Positions 41,632-50,047 of a stretch of 64,000 bases of DNA are shown here, in pieces. The DNA comes from JACVRW01 sp963803085 (GTDB lineage Bacteria > Actinomycetota > Thermoleophilia > Solirubrobacterales > Thermoleophilaceae). Numbering within the stretch: the stretch's first letter is position 1; the number at the start of each line of letters is the position of its first letter. The position numbers and the translations under genes are program-made. Location of the stretch: assembly GCA_963803085.1 (NCBI GenBank), contig CAWDLE010000037.1, positions 62,001 through 126,000 of the forward strand. The letters run 5' to 3'. The notes beneath the pieces were generated by a model. The model did no database searches, was not told the origin of the DNA, and worked only from the letters and a program-made list of their open reading frames with translations.

Positions 41632-44313
41632 CTAGACGGCGGCGTCCTGCGGGGGCATGGGCTCCGCGCCGCGGTCTCGATAGAGGTTCGCGAACTTCGG
41701 ATACTTCGGCAGGAACGTCAACGCCACGTCGCCGATCGGCCCGTTCCGGTGCTTGGCCACGATCATGTCGGCCTCGCCGAGACGCTCGGATTCCTTGTTG
41801 TAGTACTCGTCGCGGTAGATGAACATGACGACGTCCGCGTCCTGCTCGATTGAGTTGTGGACGATGATGTCCTCCGCTACGAAGTTGTGCAGACCCTCGA
41901 CGGTGAGGTCGTAGACCTCCTCGACGCCGGCGGGCTCGACAGATACCACCCGGTCCCAGTAGACATCGCTGTCAGCCAGGCGAGTAAGTTCGTCGGACCC
42001 AGCGATCTCTGCTGCCCGAGCCGCTCGCTCGCGAGAAAGATTCGACTTGTAGAGCGTGGAGCCGCAGTATGCATTGCCGAGGCCGTGCTGAAGTTCGCGT
42101 GTCGTTACGCCAGCGCCTACGCGCGCGGGCTCGAGGACTGCGCGCCACGCGGCTGCCGGTATCACGTCCCTGTTCGGGTTCGCGCGGGTCTCTCCGAGCT
42201 TGATCGCGATGCGCAGGCCGGTCTCCACTCGGGACTCGCCGAGGCAGCCGATCAGCCCTAGAAATCGGGTGATATCCGGCGCGCCGGTGAGCTTGACGTG
42301 GTACTGGGGGCGACCCTGGGCGTTGCCGACGCGGCTCTGAATTGCATTAATGCCAAGGCGAAGCAGGAGCGATTGGACATCGGCGGCCAGCCCAGGGCTG
42401 CTGGTCGCGTAGTACACGATTGGCGCGGCACGCGTTCCGCGCGCCAGGTACACGCAGCCGTCAGTGGACCAGAGATGGCGTAAGAACGTCGCGATTGCGG
42501 CGGGTGGCTGCTCGAACACGCGCTGCGGGACACGCTTCTCATAGGAACGCAGGCCGAAGGCCCCGAGTTCGTCCAGCCACGCCGAGATGGGATTGCGGCG
42601 GCCGTGCGTGAGGCGCCGGGCGGATGCGAGATATACCTGGTACCAGCGGCGCTCCTGCCGGATCCGCGGGCGGATCCGGGTCCCGAACACCTTGGTTGCC
42701 AGAGCGGCGACACGCGACGCCAACATCGGCTCACGCGTCGTGTACTGGATGGCGTGCCGTGGGAGCGTGCAGCCGTCTCCAATGAGGTGGCCCAAAAGAG
42801 CCAACTCGTTCCGCGACATTGTCGCCTCGGACGGCCCCGGGAGCGTACGTGGCAGGGCGAGGTGATCGCCGATCTCGATCTCGTCAAGGCGCTTCCACCC
42901 GTCGAAGGCGAGGAACTTGTGGTTCCCGGTAGCACGGATGGTGCGGCCGAGCTGGGTCGTGAGCCGGTATACCGGCTTGCGCCCCGTCGAGAAGGCCCGC
43001 GTGACCTTACGGCGCTCGAGTTTCCAGGTCTCACGGTTGACTGCAACCACCTCAAAGCCAGACGTTCCGACGAGCTCCACGATCGGTCGGTATTCGCCCG
43101 TCTCCGGCATGTAGATGCGCGACTCCCCAGTCAGGCAGCCCGATTCGCGAAGGTCCGACAGCATCGGCACCGGTGGGTTGCGGGACTCGACCGCGCGGGA
43201 GAGCTGTGACACGGCGATCACCGGCACCTCCAGCTCGCGCGCCAGGATCTTGAGTCCACGGCTGATCTGGCCGATCTGCTCGACGCGACTGCTCTCGGCA
43301 CGGCCCTCGGGGCGCATCAGCTGGAGGTAGTCCACGACGACCAGGCCCAGGCCGTGGCGCGCGGCCAGCCGACGCGACTTCGCGCGCAGCTCGAGCACGC
43401 TCATGTCGCTCGAGTCGTCCACGAAGATGGGAGCGCGGGCGAGCTTCTCGACCGCCTTCAGCACCTTCGGCCACTTCTCGGCGCGGACGCGGCCCTTGCG
43501 CAGGTCGTCGCTCGACACGCGCGCCTGCGAGGCCAGGAAGCGGTGCGCCAGCTCGGTCTCCGACATCTCGAGCGAGAACAGCGCCACGGGCACTCCCGCC
43601 TCGACGGCGGCGTATTCCGCGATGTTCGTGGCGGCCGCGCTCTTTCCCATCGACGGCCGGGCCGCCAGCACGATCAGGTTGCCGGGCTGGAAGCCGCCCG
43701 TGAGCGCGTCGAGGTCCGCGAAGCCCGACGGCGTCCCGGTGAGGCCGACGTCGGTTTTGGAGAGCTCCTCGAGCTTGTCAATCTCGTCGTGCAGGATCGC
43801 CTCGAGCGACCGCATCTCCGAGGTGCCGCCGTCGTGGCCGATCTTGAACAGCACGGCCTCGGCGCGCTCGATCAGCTCGCGTGCCTCGCCGCGGTGCGCG
43901 GCCACGTCGTCCTGGATCTCGCGAGTGGCCGAAAGAATGCTTCGCAGGAGCGAGTGCTCCTTGACGATGCGGGCGTAGTCGAGCACCGCGCCCACGGCCG
44001 GCACAACGGTCGGCAGCGCGTGCAGATATCCCTCGCCGCCCGCCTTCTCGAGGTCGCCCGAGCGGCGCAGGTCCTCGGAGACCGTGAGGGCGTCGACCGC
44101 CTCCGGCGACGCCTTCTCCTTCAGGCGGATCATCGCCTGGAAGATCACCTGGTGGCGCGGGCGGTAGAAGTCGGGCGCGCGCAGGCCCACCTCGAGCAGA
44201 ACGCCGTCGAGCGCCTGCTCGGTGAGCAGGATCGCTCCGAGGACGGAGGCCTCAGCCTCCTCGTTGTGAGGCGGGACGCCGGCCGCTGCCTCCGGCGGGG
44301 CGGCTACAGCCAC
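41632..44313 (-). CDS. dnaB: Replicative DNA helicase DnaB with intein
   Basis: The hexameric 5'-3' helicase of the replication fork. The 893-residue precursor splits into N-extein 1-392, intein 393-820 and C-extein 821-893, giving a mature helicase of 465 residues. The N-terminal domain starts VPPHNEEAEASVLGAILL. Walker A is ARPSMGKSA, and VVVDYLQLM plus VPVIAVSQLSRAVE are further helicase motifs. The intein interrupts LRESG/SIEQDADVVMF at the arginine-finger region. The start is GTG. It lies 138 bases after rplI. In the window it is downstream of rpsF-ssb-rpsR-rplI, the usual neighbours. Confidence 0.95.
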   Translation of the reverse strand: MAVAAPPEAAAGVPPHNEEAEASVLGAILLTEQALDGVLLEVGLRAPDFYRPRHQVIFQAMIRLKEKASPEAVDALTVSEDLRRSGDLEKAGGEGYLHALPTVVPAVGAVLDYARIVKEHSLLRSILSATREIQDDVAAHRGEARELIERAEAVLFKIGHDGGTSEMRSLEAILHDEIDKLEELSKTDVGLTGTPSGFADLDALTGGFQPGNLIVLAARPSMGKSAAATNIAEYAAVEAGVPVALFSLEMSETELAHRFLASQARVSSDDLRKGRVRAEKWPKVLKAVEKLARAPIFVDDSSDMSVLELRAKSRRLAARHGLGLVVVDYLQLMRPEGRAESSRVEQIGQISRGLKILARELEVPVIAVSQLSRAVESRNPPVPMLSDLRESGCLTGESRIYMPETGEYRPIVELVGTSGFEVVAVNRETWKLERRKVTRAFSTGRKPVYRLTTQLGRTIRATGNHKFLAFDGWKRLDEIEIGDHLALPRTLPGPSEATMSRNELALLGHLIGDGCTLPRHAIQYTTREPMLASRVAALATKVFGTRIRPRIRQERRWYQVYLASARRLTHGRRNPISAWLDELGAFGLRSYEKRVPQRVFEQPPAAIATFLRHLWSTDGCVYLARGTRAAPIVYYATSSPGLAADVQSLLLRLGINAIQSRVGNAQGRPQYHVKLTGAPDITRFLGLIGCLGESRVETGLRIAIKLGETRANPNRDVIPAAAWRAVLEPARVGAGVTTRELQHGLGNAYCGSTLYKSNLSRERAARAAEIAGSDELTRLADSDVYWDRVVSVEPAGVEEVYDLTVEGLHNFVAEDIIVHNSIEQDADVVMFIYRDEYYNKESERLGEADMIVAKHRNGPIGDVALTFLPKYPKFANLYRDRGAEPMPPQDAAV
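41854..43137 (-). mobile_element. DnaB intein with LAGLIDADG homing endonuclease
   Basis: A 428-residue in-frame intein. The first residue is Cys (CLTGESRIYMPETG), the block B-like site is TGNHKFLAF, and the end is LHNFVAEDIIVHN followed by Ser of the C-extein, so all splicing residues are present. Two LAGLIDADG-type motifs, LLGHLIGDGC and FLRHLWSTDGCVY, each keep the acidic residue, so the endonuclease may be active. The insertion point ESG/SIEQ is the one used by the Synechocystis and Rhodothermus DnaB inteins. Codon use looks less GC-biased than in the flanking exteins. Confidence 0.95.
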
Positions 44314-44379
44314 GTGGCCGGGCCTCTAGGCGGAGCATGACTCGTCAGGGCGCGAGCGGCCCGGCTGCCAAGGAAGCAG

Positions 44380-44409
44380 GGGTGAACGCGTGCTGAGCAC
44401 GCGGAACCC
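44380..44409. terminator. Long hairpin between rplI and dnaB
   Basis: CGCGTGCT and AGCACGCG pair perfectly around a single G, and outer GGGGT and ACCCC extend the stem after small bulges. It fills the middle of the 138-base gap after rplI. There is no T run, so termination is only possible, not shown. Confidence 0.45.
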
Positions 44410-44451
44410 CGATGACGCGGGCAGACGATGCCGCGCAGCGTCACTGGAGAG

Positions 44452-44904
44452 TTATGCGATTGGGGTGACGATCGTCTTGATGTCGGCCGTCACACCGTCG
44501 GAGACCTCGACGGAGACCATGTGCGTGCCCGTTGTCCTGATCGGCTCCTCCAGCTGGACGCGGCGCTTGTCGAGCCGCACCCCGCGCGCCTGGCGGATCG
44601 CGTCGACGATCTCCTGCGAGGTGACCGAGCCGAACAACCGCCCGTCGTCACCCGCCTGATGCGAGATCGTCAGCACGGTCTTGCGCAGCAGCGCCGCCGT
44701 CTCCTCAGCCTTGGCCGCCGCGTCAGCGACAGCCCTCTCTGCGGCGTCACGGCGCCGCTGGGAGTCCGCAATGGCAGCCGGTGTGGCCGGCTGCGCCAGC
44801 TTGCGGGGCACGAGGAAATTACGCAGGTAGCCAGGTGAGACGTCGATCACGTCGCCGCTCTCACCGAGCTTGTCCACGTCCTTCAAGAGGATTGCCTGAG
44901 CCAT
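44452..44904 (-). CDS. rplI: 50S ribosomal protein L9
   Basis: A 150-residue L9 with the N-terminal rRNA-binding domain (MAQAILLKDVDKLGESGDVI, GYLRNFLVPRKLA), the long connecting helix (RDAAERAVADAAAKAEE) and the C-terminal domain (LFGSVTSQEIVDAI, GTHMVSVEV). I used the ATG at MAQAILLKDV; the longer frame starts inside the rpsR spacer. It follows rpsR by 10 bases. Confidence 0.95.
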   Translation of the reverse strand: MAQAILLKDVDKLGESGDVIDVSPGYLRNFLVPRKLAQPATPAAIADSQRRRDAAERAVADAAAKAEETAALLRKTVLTISHQAGDDGRLFGSVTSQEIVDAIRQARGVRLDKRRVQLEEPIRTTGTHMVSVEVSDGVTADIKTIVTPIA

Positions 44905-44914
44905 GGTCCGTCGC

Positions 44915-45199
44915 TTACCTGTCTGCGACGTACGGCAGGAGCCCAATCTCACGCGCGCGCTTGACCGCGGTTGCGAGCTGGGACTGGTGACGGCGGCATG
45001 CGCCCGTCACGCGTGAGGAGCGAATCTTTCCCTTGTCACTGATCGCCCGGCGCAGCGCGGAGAGGTCCTTGTAATCGACGATGTCGATCTTCTCCCGGCA
45101 GAACGGGCATGGCTTGAAGCGCCCGCTTCCGGGGCCGGCCTTGCCTCGGGGGCCGCGCTTGCGGTCCCTCGTTGGTGTTCCACCACGCTGCTTCGCCAC
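44915..45199 (-). CDS. rpsR: 30S ribosomal protein S18
   Basis: A 94-residue S18. A basic, Gly-rich N-terminal extension of about 25 residues precedes the core KPCPFCREKIDIVDYKDLSAL and the end KIRSSRVTGACRRHQSQLATAVKRAREIGLLPY. CPFC plus a later C and H make it the cysteine-containing (zinc-binding C+) form. It follows ssb by 30 bases and partners S6 on the ribosome, whose gene heads the same operon. Confidence 0.95.
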   Translation of the reverse strand: MAKQRGGTPTRDRKRGPRGKAGPGSGRFKPCPFCREKIDIVDYKDLSALRRAISDKGKIRSSRVTGACRRHQSQLATAVKRAREIGLLPYVADR

Positions 45200-45229
45200 T
45201 TGTACTCCTGCGTACTCGCTACTCCGGGG

Positions 45230-45688
45230 TCAGAAGGGAATGTCGTCGTCCGATCCCCCGGCAGCCACCGGCGCCTGGGCGAAGTCCGCTGTGTCCGCGG
45301 GAACATCGCTCTGCGGCGTGAAGCGACCGCCGTTCTCGCCACCCTCACGGGAGCCGAGGAACTGGACGGAGTCGGCAATGATATCTATCGACTGCCGGTT
45401 CTTGCCGGTTTCCTTGTCCTGCCACTCGCGCCACTCGAGCCGCCCATCGATCGCGACCGGGCGTCCCTTCGAGAGGTACTGGGCGCAGTTCTCGCCCTGA
45501 GCGCCCCAAACGGTGACGTCGAAATAGTTGGGCTTGTCGACCCACTCGCCGCTTGACTGGTCCTTGCGGCGCGTATTGCTCGCGATCCGCAGGCTGCAGA
45601 CAGCCATGCCACTCGGAAGGTTCCGGAGCTCGGGATCGCGGGTCAGGTTCCCCGTGAGCACGACCCTGTTGATGTTGGTACTTGCCAT
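45230..45688 (-). CDS. ssb: Single-stranded DNA-binding protein
   Basis: A 152-residue SSB. The OB fold starts MASTNINRVVLTGNLTRDPELR and contains FDVTVWGAQGENCAQYLSKG. The C-terminal tip GGSDDDIPF is the standard partner-binding tail. AGGAGG lies 12 bases before the ATG. It sits between rpsF and rpsR in the conserved operon. Confidence 0.96.
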   Translation of the reverse strand: MASTNINRVVLTGNLTRDPELRNLPSGMAVCSLRIASNTRRKDQSSGEWVDKPNYFDVTVWGAQGENCAQYLSKGRPVAIDGRLEWREWQDKETGKNRQSIDIIADSVQFLGSREGGENGGRFTPQSDVPADTADFAQAPVAAGGSDDDIPF

Positions 45689-45876
45689 GAGGCTGAACTT
45701 CCTCCTACGCCGTGTGCGGTCGATCGAGAGTACATACGCGTTCGGAGGCGTCGGGCGCGGATTCCCAGGAAGTTCCCCAAAAGTGCGGGTTCTTTGACCA
45801 AGGCGTTACGCGAACGCGTTCCTGGTTGGCATTCAGGGCGGGCGCCAACGTGCGCGAGCCGGCCTGAGGGCTGCTG
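45689..45876. other. rpsF-ssb gap
   Basis: A 188-base gap on an operon that is usually tight. It contains GTTGGC..GCCAAC (45825-45849) and a CCAGGAA..TTCCTGG pair 45 bases apart, but no T run, so a terminator or leader structure is possible yet unproven. It also carries the ssb ribosome-binding site. No gene was seen. Confidence 0.3.
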
Positions 45877-46467
45877 CTAGGCGTCTTCGGCGGGCGGCGC
45901 GTCGGCCGGCGCGTCGGCGGGCGGCGGCTCTTCGACCGGCGACTCGGACGGAGGTGCCTCACCGGGCGGTGCCTCGGTGGGCGGTGCCTCAACCGGCGGC
46001 GCCTCGGCCACAGCGACCGAAGCCGCGTCCGCCGGGGGAGCGTCGGCCATGGCCTCGTCGACCGCGGGCGCGTCTGCGGCCGCGCGGGCGGCCACCTTGG
46101 TGTCCTGCGGCTCGCGGTCGTCGCGGCGGCGGGGGGCCTGCTGATCCGGCGGCGGCGGGGTCGGCTGGCCCGGCTTCACCTTGATGATGCGGAAGCGCAG
46201 GACCGCGTCCGTGATCCGGAGGCGCTGGTTCAGCCGCTCGAGGAGGGCGTTGTCCCCGTTGAACTGGTAGAGCCGGTACTCCGCCTCGGGCCTGTGGTCG
46301 ATCTCATACGCCATCCGCCGATGGCCCCAGTCGTAACTGGAGACGAGCTCGCCGCCGGAATTGATCATCGACTCGGCCTCGGAGATCGCGGCGGTGCGCC
46401 GCTCCTCGGGAGCGGTCGGGTCGAGCAACAGCATGAGGTCGTAGAAGCCGGACACGCGACCGGTCAC
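45877..46467 (-). CDS. rpsF: 30S ribosomal protein S6 with long acidic C-terminal tail
   Basis: Residues 1-100 are an ordinary S6 domain (YDLMLLLDPTAPEERRTAAI, YDWGHRRMAYEIDHRPEAEY, DAVLRFRIIKVKP). The remaining 96 residues are a low-complexity tail: a charged linker, then Ala/Pro/Glu-rich repeats of the form APPxE (for example PPTEAPPGEAPPSE). S6 is normally about 95-105 residues, so the tail doubles the protein. The GTG start opens the rpsF-ssb-rpsR-rplI group. Confidence 0.93.
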   Translation of the reverse strand: MTGRVSGFYDLMLLLDPTAPEERRTAAISEAESMINSGGELVSSYDWGHRRMAYEIDHRPEAEYRLYQFNGDNALLERLNQRLRITDAVLRFRIIKVKPGQPTPPPPDQQAPRRRDDREPQDTKVAARAAADAPAVDEAMADAPPADAASVAVAEAPPVEAPPTEAPPGEAPPSESPVEEPPPADAPADAPPAEDA

Positions 46468-46514
46468 CTTAGCGAAGCCGGGGCGAACCGCAGCGGCGGA
46501 GGGCCTTCACCGGC

Positions 46515-46928
46515 ATGGGCAGGCGAAGGGTGCGGTGGGGGAACGTGGGCGGATTGGTCGCGCTGGCGGCCGCGGCGGCGCTGATCGCGACGCACGGGCG
46601 GGAGGTGGCGCCGCCGCCGTCTCGGCCACAGCCGCCTGCGCCGGAGGCGCAACAGCTCCCGCGCCTGCGTGACATCCCGCGCCTGGTTCTGCCCCGGCCG
46701 CGTAAACGGCGGGCATTGAAAGAGGGTCCTATCGCGATTCACCGCGTAATACGCGGAAAAGCGCGAGAGCACCCCCGCAGGGCCGAACCCGCATCCCCTT
46801 CACCGCAATCGGGCGAGGCTGGTCAGTCGGCCGCGCCGGAACCGAGCGCCCCGGCGCCCGAGCCGGGCGCGCCAGTAGCGGCGCCCGCCCCAGCCACAGC
46901 CGAATTCACGCCGGACCCGGGGCCCTAG
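46515..46928 (+). CDS. Hypothetical membrane-anchored proline-rich protein
   Basis: A 137-residue frame with a basic start, one membrane helix (VGGLVALAAAAALIA, residues 11-25), then a Pro/Arg-rich region and a Pro/Ala/Glu-rich tail. It is divergent from rpsF and overlaps the end of otsA by 23 bases. Residues encoded at about 46728-46812 are the interspersed repeat, so the repeat either inserted into a gene or the frame is fortuitous. I do not recognise a family. Confidence 0.4.
   Translation: MGRRRVRWGNVGGLVALAAAAALIATHGREVAPPPSRPQPPAPEAQQLPRLRDIPRLVLPRPRKRRALKEGPIAIHRVIRGKAREHPRRAEPASPSPQSGEAGQSAAPEPSAPAPEPGAPVAAPAPATAEFTPDPGP
46728..46812 (+). repeat. Two-part interspersed repeat, copy B
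   Basis: The first part starts CCTATCGCGATTCACC and ends in the perfect hairpin CCGCGTA-a-TACGCGG. The second part, CCCCTTCACCGCAATCGG, follows 67 bases after the first begins. Both parts match copy A at 9602 (25/29 and 17/18) with nearly the same spacing. Confidence 0.55.
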
Positions 46929-48369
46929 CGTGGCGCTTGCGCTCGATGTCGGCGAGCTGGTCGTCGACCCAGTCGCCTGGGTTGCGGGCGGTCACGATCC
47001 GCTTCTGGCCCTGCGCCCGCCAGGAGCGTTCCTCGGCGGACATCGTCAGCGCGCGGTGGATGGCGTCGGCCTGCTCCTGGACGTCGAACGGGTTCACCGA
47101 CAGCGCGAACTCCGCCAGCTCCTCGTGCGCGCCGGTGTTCTCGCTCAGCAGCGAAACCCCGTTGCGCTCGTTCACGAGCGGACCCTCCTTCGCGATCAGG
47201 TTCATCCCGTCGAACATCGCGTTCACCATCAGCAGGTCGTAGTGCTTGTAAGCCGCGATCGCCTCTTCGAGGTTCTCGCGCAGCCGCAGCTCGATCGGCA
47301 TCCAGTCGGTCGTGCCGTGCCGGTGGTTCACCACGGCCACCAGCGCCTCGATCCGCTCCAGGTACTCGGCGTACTCGGGCACGTCCTGGCGCGACGGGAT
47401 CAGGTGCGCGATGAACGTGACCTGCTCCTGAAACTCGGGGTGCTGCTCCAGGAACAGGTCGAACGCCGTGAACCCGCGCAGCACGTTCTTCGACAGGTCC
47501 GCCCGGTCCACGCGCAGGATCAGGTGCTCGCGCCGGCGCCGCAGGATCTCGCGCTCGTACTCGTGAACGGCCGGGCGTTGTGCGGTCTTCTGGAAGGTCT
47601 CGGCGGAGATCGGGAGCGGGTAGGCGCGCACCCACACGTCGCGCCCGTCGAACTTCACGATGCCCGCCTCCTCGTCCACCTCCAGATCGAACAGGTCGCG
47701 GCAGCAGAGTAGGAAGTTGCGCTGGTAGGAGCGCGTATGGAAGGCGATGATGTCGTTCGAGAGGATGCCCTCGTAGATGTCCTCGCGCATGTCCGCGGGG
47801 AGCACCCGCCACGCGTCGGGCTGGGTCCAGGGGATGTGCACGAAGTGGTGGAGGAACAGGTCCGGGCGCGCGCGCCGGATGAACTTCGGCGCGACGTAGA
47901 GGTGGTAGTCGTGGAGCATCACCACGGCCTCGTCCTCGCCCTCGATCTCGTCGAGGACCGCGCGCGCCAGGTCCGCGTTCACGACGCAGTAGCCCTGTTC
48001 GTAGGCCTCAACCTCGTGGCGGCGGACGTCCGGCGCGTTCGAGAGGTCCCACAGGTAGTGCTGGATGAACCACAGCATCGGGTTGGCCATGACGTTGTAG
48101 AAGCGGTCGTACGCCTCTGGGTCGCTCGCCACGAGCCGCACCCGGTATGTGTCGCCGTCCAACTCGACCGGGAACGAGCGGTCGCCGTGCTGCTCGGCCA
48201 CCTGCACGTCCTCGTCGGTCATGGCCGACGCCACCCAGACCGCATCGCGATGGTGTACGAGCCCCTTGAGCGCGGTCACGAGCCCGCCCCCGCCGCGCTT
48301 CGCCTCGCCTCCCTCGAACGTGGCCGGGCCGCGGTTCGAGACGAGGACGAGGGGGGTCTCGGGCTTCAC
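46906..48369 (-). CDS. otsA: Trehalose-6-phosphate synthase (OtsA-type, GT20)
   Basis: Transfers glucose from a nucleotide sugar to glucose-6-phosphate. The GTG start overlapping the treT stop gives 487 residues (MKPETPLVLVSNRGPATF); a longer frame would reread the end of treT. GT20 words include VVMLHDYHLYVAPKFIR, HFVHIPWTQPDAWRVLP, IIAFHTRSYQRNFL, RVDRADLSKNVLRGF and VNPFDVQEQADAIHRAL. The usual DYxL(M/V)P glucose-site word is altered here to DYHLYVAP. No otsB phosphatase lies next to it. It is co-translated with treT. Confidence 0.85.
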   Translation of the reverse strand: MKPETPLVLVSNRGPATFEGGEAKRGGGGLVTALKGLVHHRDAVWVASAMTDEDVQVAEQHGDRSFPVELDGDTYRVRLVASDPEAYDRFYNVMANPMLWFIQHYLWDLSNAPDVRRHEVEAYEQGYCVVNADLARAVLDEIEGEDEAVVMLHDYHLYVAPKFIRRARPDLFLHHFVHIPWTQPDAWRVLPADMREDIYEGILSNDIIAFHTRSYQRNFLLCCRDLFDLEVDEEAGIVKFDGRDVWVRAYPLPISAETFQKTAQRPAVHEYEREILRRRREHLILRVDRADLSKNVLRGFTAFDLFLEQHPEFQEQVTFIAHLIPSRQDVPEYAEYLERIEALVAVVNHRHGTTDWMPIELRLRENLEEAIAAYKHYDLLMVNAMFDGMNLIAKEGPLVNERNGVSLLSENTGAHEELAEFALSVNPFDVQEQADAIHRALTMSAEERSWRAQGQKRIVTARNPGDWVDDQLADIERKRHARAPGPA

Positions 48370-49607
48370 CGGTGGTCCCGAAAAAGCCTCAGCCAGTCGC
48401 GCAGCAGGCGCGGTGTTAGGAAGTGTTTGCGGACGTGCTCCTTGCCCGCCCGCCCCAGCCGCTTGCCGAGGTCGGGCTCGCGCAGGATCTGCAGCGAGCG
48501 CTTGGCGCACTCCTCGGGCGAGGACACGAGGTAGCCCGTCTCGCCGTCCTCCACCTGAAGCGGAATCCCGCCCACGTCACCGCCGATGAACGGCCGACCC
48601 TTCCAGAGGGCCTCCGACACGGTCAGGCCGAAGCCCTCGCGTGTGGACTTCTGGATCACGACGTCGGCCTGCGACTGGAACGCGTTCACCTCGATGGCGC
48701 CGACCTGGTTCAGGTTGTTGAGGATATGGATGTCCGGGTCGCCGTCCGCGTAGGCCATCGTGGAGTTGAAGAACTCCCAGCCCTCCGGATCGTCCGTGGC
48801 CATCGAGCCCACCAGCGCGAGCTGCACCTCAGGGATCTCCTTCGTGACCTCGCGGTACGCGTCGATCACGCCCATCGGATCCTTCCAGGGGTCGAAGCGC
48901 GAGACCTGGCACATCAGCGGCCGGTCCACGTCGATGCCGAACTGGTCGCAGACGAAGGCGGCATCCTCAGGGGAGAGCGCCATGTTCTTCGGCGACAGCG
49001 GGTCGATCGCGGGCGGGCAGATCACGACGCCGCTGCCGGAGCCGCCGTTCAGCGCGGCCGGGACGTACTGCGGGAGGTGCCAGACCGACGCGTCGTAGTC
49101 GCGCACATACGGCACCAGGTGGTCGATGGCGTCCGGATTCGGCGTCGAGAGGTCGATGTGGCAGCGCCAAACCCACGTCTTCGACTTCTCCGGCACGTGC
49201 CCGCGTATCGCCGCCGGCTGCGGGTCGTGGACGATGATCACGTCCCAGCCGCCCTCGATCTCCTTCGCGTTCATCTGGTTGTAGCGCTCGTAGATCGCCC
49301 ACTCCTCGTCGGTGAGCGAGTCGGGGTTGCCCTGGAGCGCGTTGTGGAGGCGCTTGGTGGCGTTGTAGAACTCCTCGCGCCCCAGCATCACCTGCCAGTC
49401 GGTCTCGATCCCGACGTCGTTCATCAGCGGGATCAGCGTGTAGAGGATCTCGGAGACCCCGCCGCCGAACGCGGTGGCGGACAGGTGGAGCACGCGAAGG
49501 CCCTCGAGGCCCTTCGCGAGCTCGCGAATCTCCTCGACGAGGGGTCTTCCGACCAGGTGGGTGTAGTCGGCGAGGCTCTTGTGGCCTACCGAAACCGGCG
49601 TCAGCAC
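48366..49607 (-). CDS. treT: Trehalose synthase TreT-like glycosyltransferase (GT4)
   Basis: A 413-residue GT4 enzyme of the TreT group, which joins NDP-glucose and glucose to trehalose in one step. The start MLTPVSVGHKSLADYTHLVG and ATAFGGGVSEILYTLIPLM are typical of the group, as are HDPQPAA, WRCHIDLSTPN, QVSRFDPWKDP and the GT4 EX7E region KSTREGFGLTVSEALWKG. TAGTCT lies seven bases before the GTG start and may be its -10. It overlaps otsA by four bases. Confidence 0.87.
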   Translation of the reverse strand: MLTPVSVGHKSLADYTHLVGRPLVEEIRELAKGLEGLRVLHLSATAFGGGVSEILYTLIPLMNDVGIETDWQVMLGREEFYNATKRLHNALQGNPDSLTDEEWAIYERYNQMNAKEIEGGWDVIIVHDPQPAAIRGHVPEKSKTWVWRCHIDLSTPNPDAIDHLVPYVRDYDASVWHLPQYVPAALNGGSGSGVVICPPAIDPLSPKNMALSPEDAAFVCDQFGIDVDRPLMCQVSRFDPWKDPMGVIDAYREVTKEIPEVQLALVGSMATDDPEGWEFFNSTMAYADGDPDIHILNNLNQVGAIEVNAFQSQADVVIQKSTREGFGLTVSEALWKGRPFIGGDVGGIPLQVEDGETGYLVSSPEECAKRSLQILREPDLGKRLGRAGKEHVRKHFLTPRLLRDWLRLFRDHR

Positions 49608-49617
49608 GCGCGGCAGA

Positions 49618-50010
49618 CTATCCAGTCTCGCTGAGGTACTTCACAAGACGCGTTCGGCCGTCCCCGAACTCGGCCTTGTCGACGGTCGCCTCGATGATCG
49701 CGCGGCTCAGCTCCTGCTCGGAGGCTGCCACCGGACCGGCCGTCCCGTCGAGATCCATCATCAGGGCTTCGTCGCCCAGGTGGAACGAGAAGTTGAGCCG
49801 GCTCTCGTCCTCCAGGCCCCTGGCTTCGTCGACGTAATCGTTGGCCGCCTCGGTGATCGCGAGCTTGAGATCTGCGACCTCCTCCGGGGACAGCGGCGTG
49901 AGGCGGCACACGGCAGAAAGCGCCAGCCGGGCGAGGACGAGGTAATCCGGCCTCGCTGGGATGGTCAGCGAGACATCTCGGCTGTCACTCACCTGGGGGA
50001 CCTCCGCCAC
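49618..50010 (-). CDS. RsbW-like anti-sigma regulatory factor (degenerate HATPase)
   Basis: A 130-residue protein resembling the GHKL-type serine kinases RsbW/SpoIIAB. The helix VADLKLAITEAANDYVDEA corresponds to the N box, with N in EAAND. The glycine-rich G boxes are short or missing (DLDGTAGPVAASEQE, then FGDGRTRLVKYLSE). It may bind a sigma factor or a STAS protein without being an active kinase. It lies between treT and htrA on the same strand with short gaps. Partner unknown. Confidence 0.7.
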   Translation of the reverse strand: MAEVPQVSDSRDVSLTIPARPDYLVLARLALSAVCRLTPLSPEEVADLKLAITEAANDYVDEARGLEDESRLNFSFHLGDEALMMDLDGTAGPVAASEQELSRAIIEATVDKAEFGDGRTRLVKYLSETG

Positions 50011-50047
50011 GTTCGGCAGGTTACCCGGAAACGCGCAAAACCCGGCA

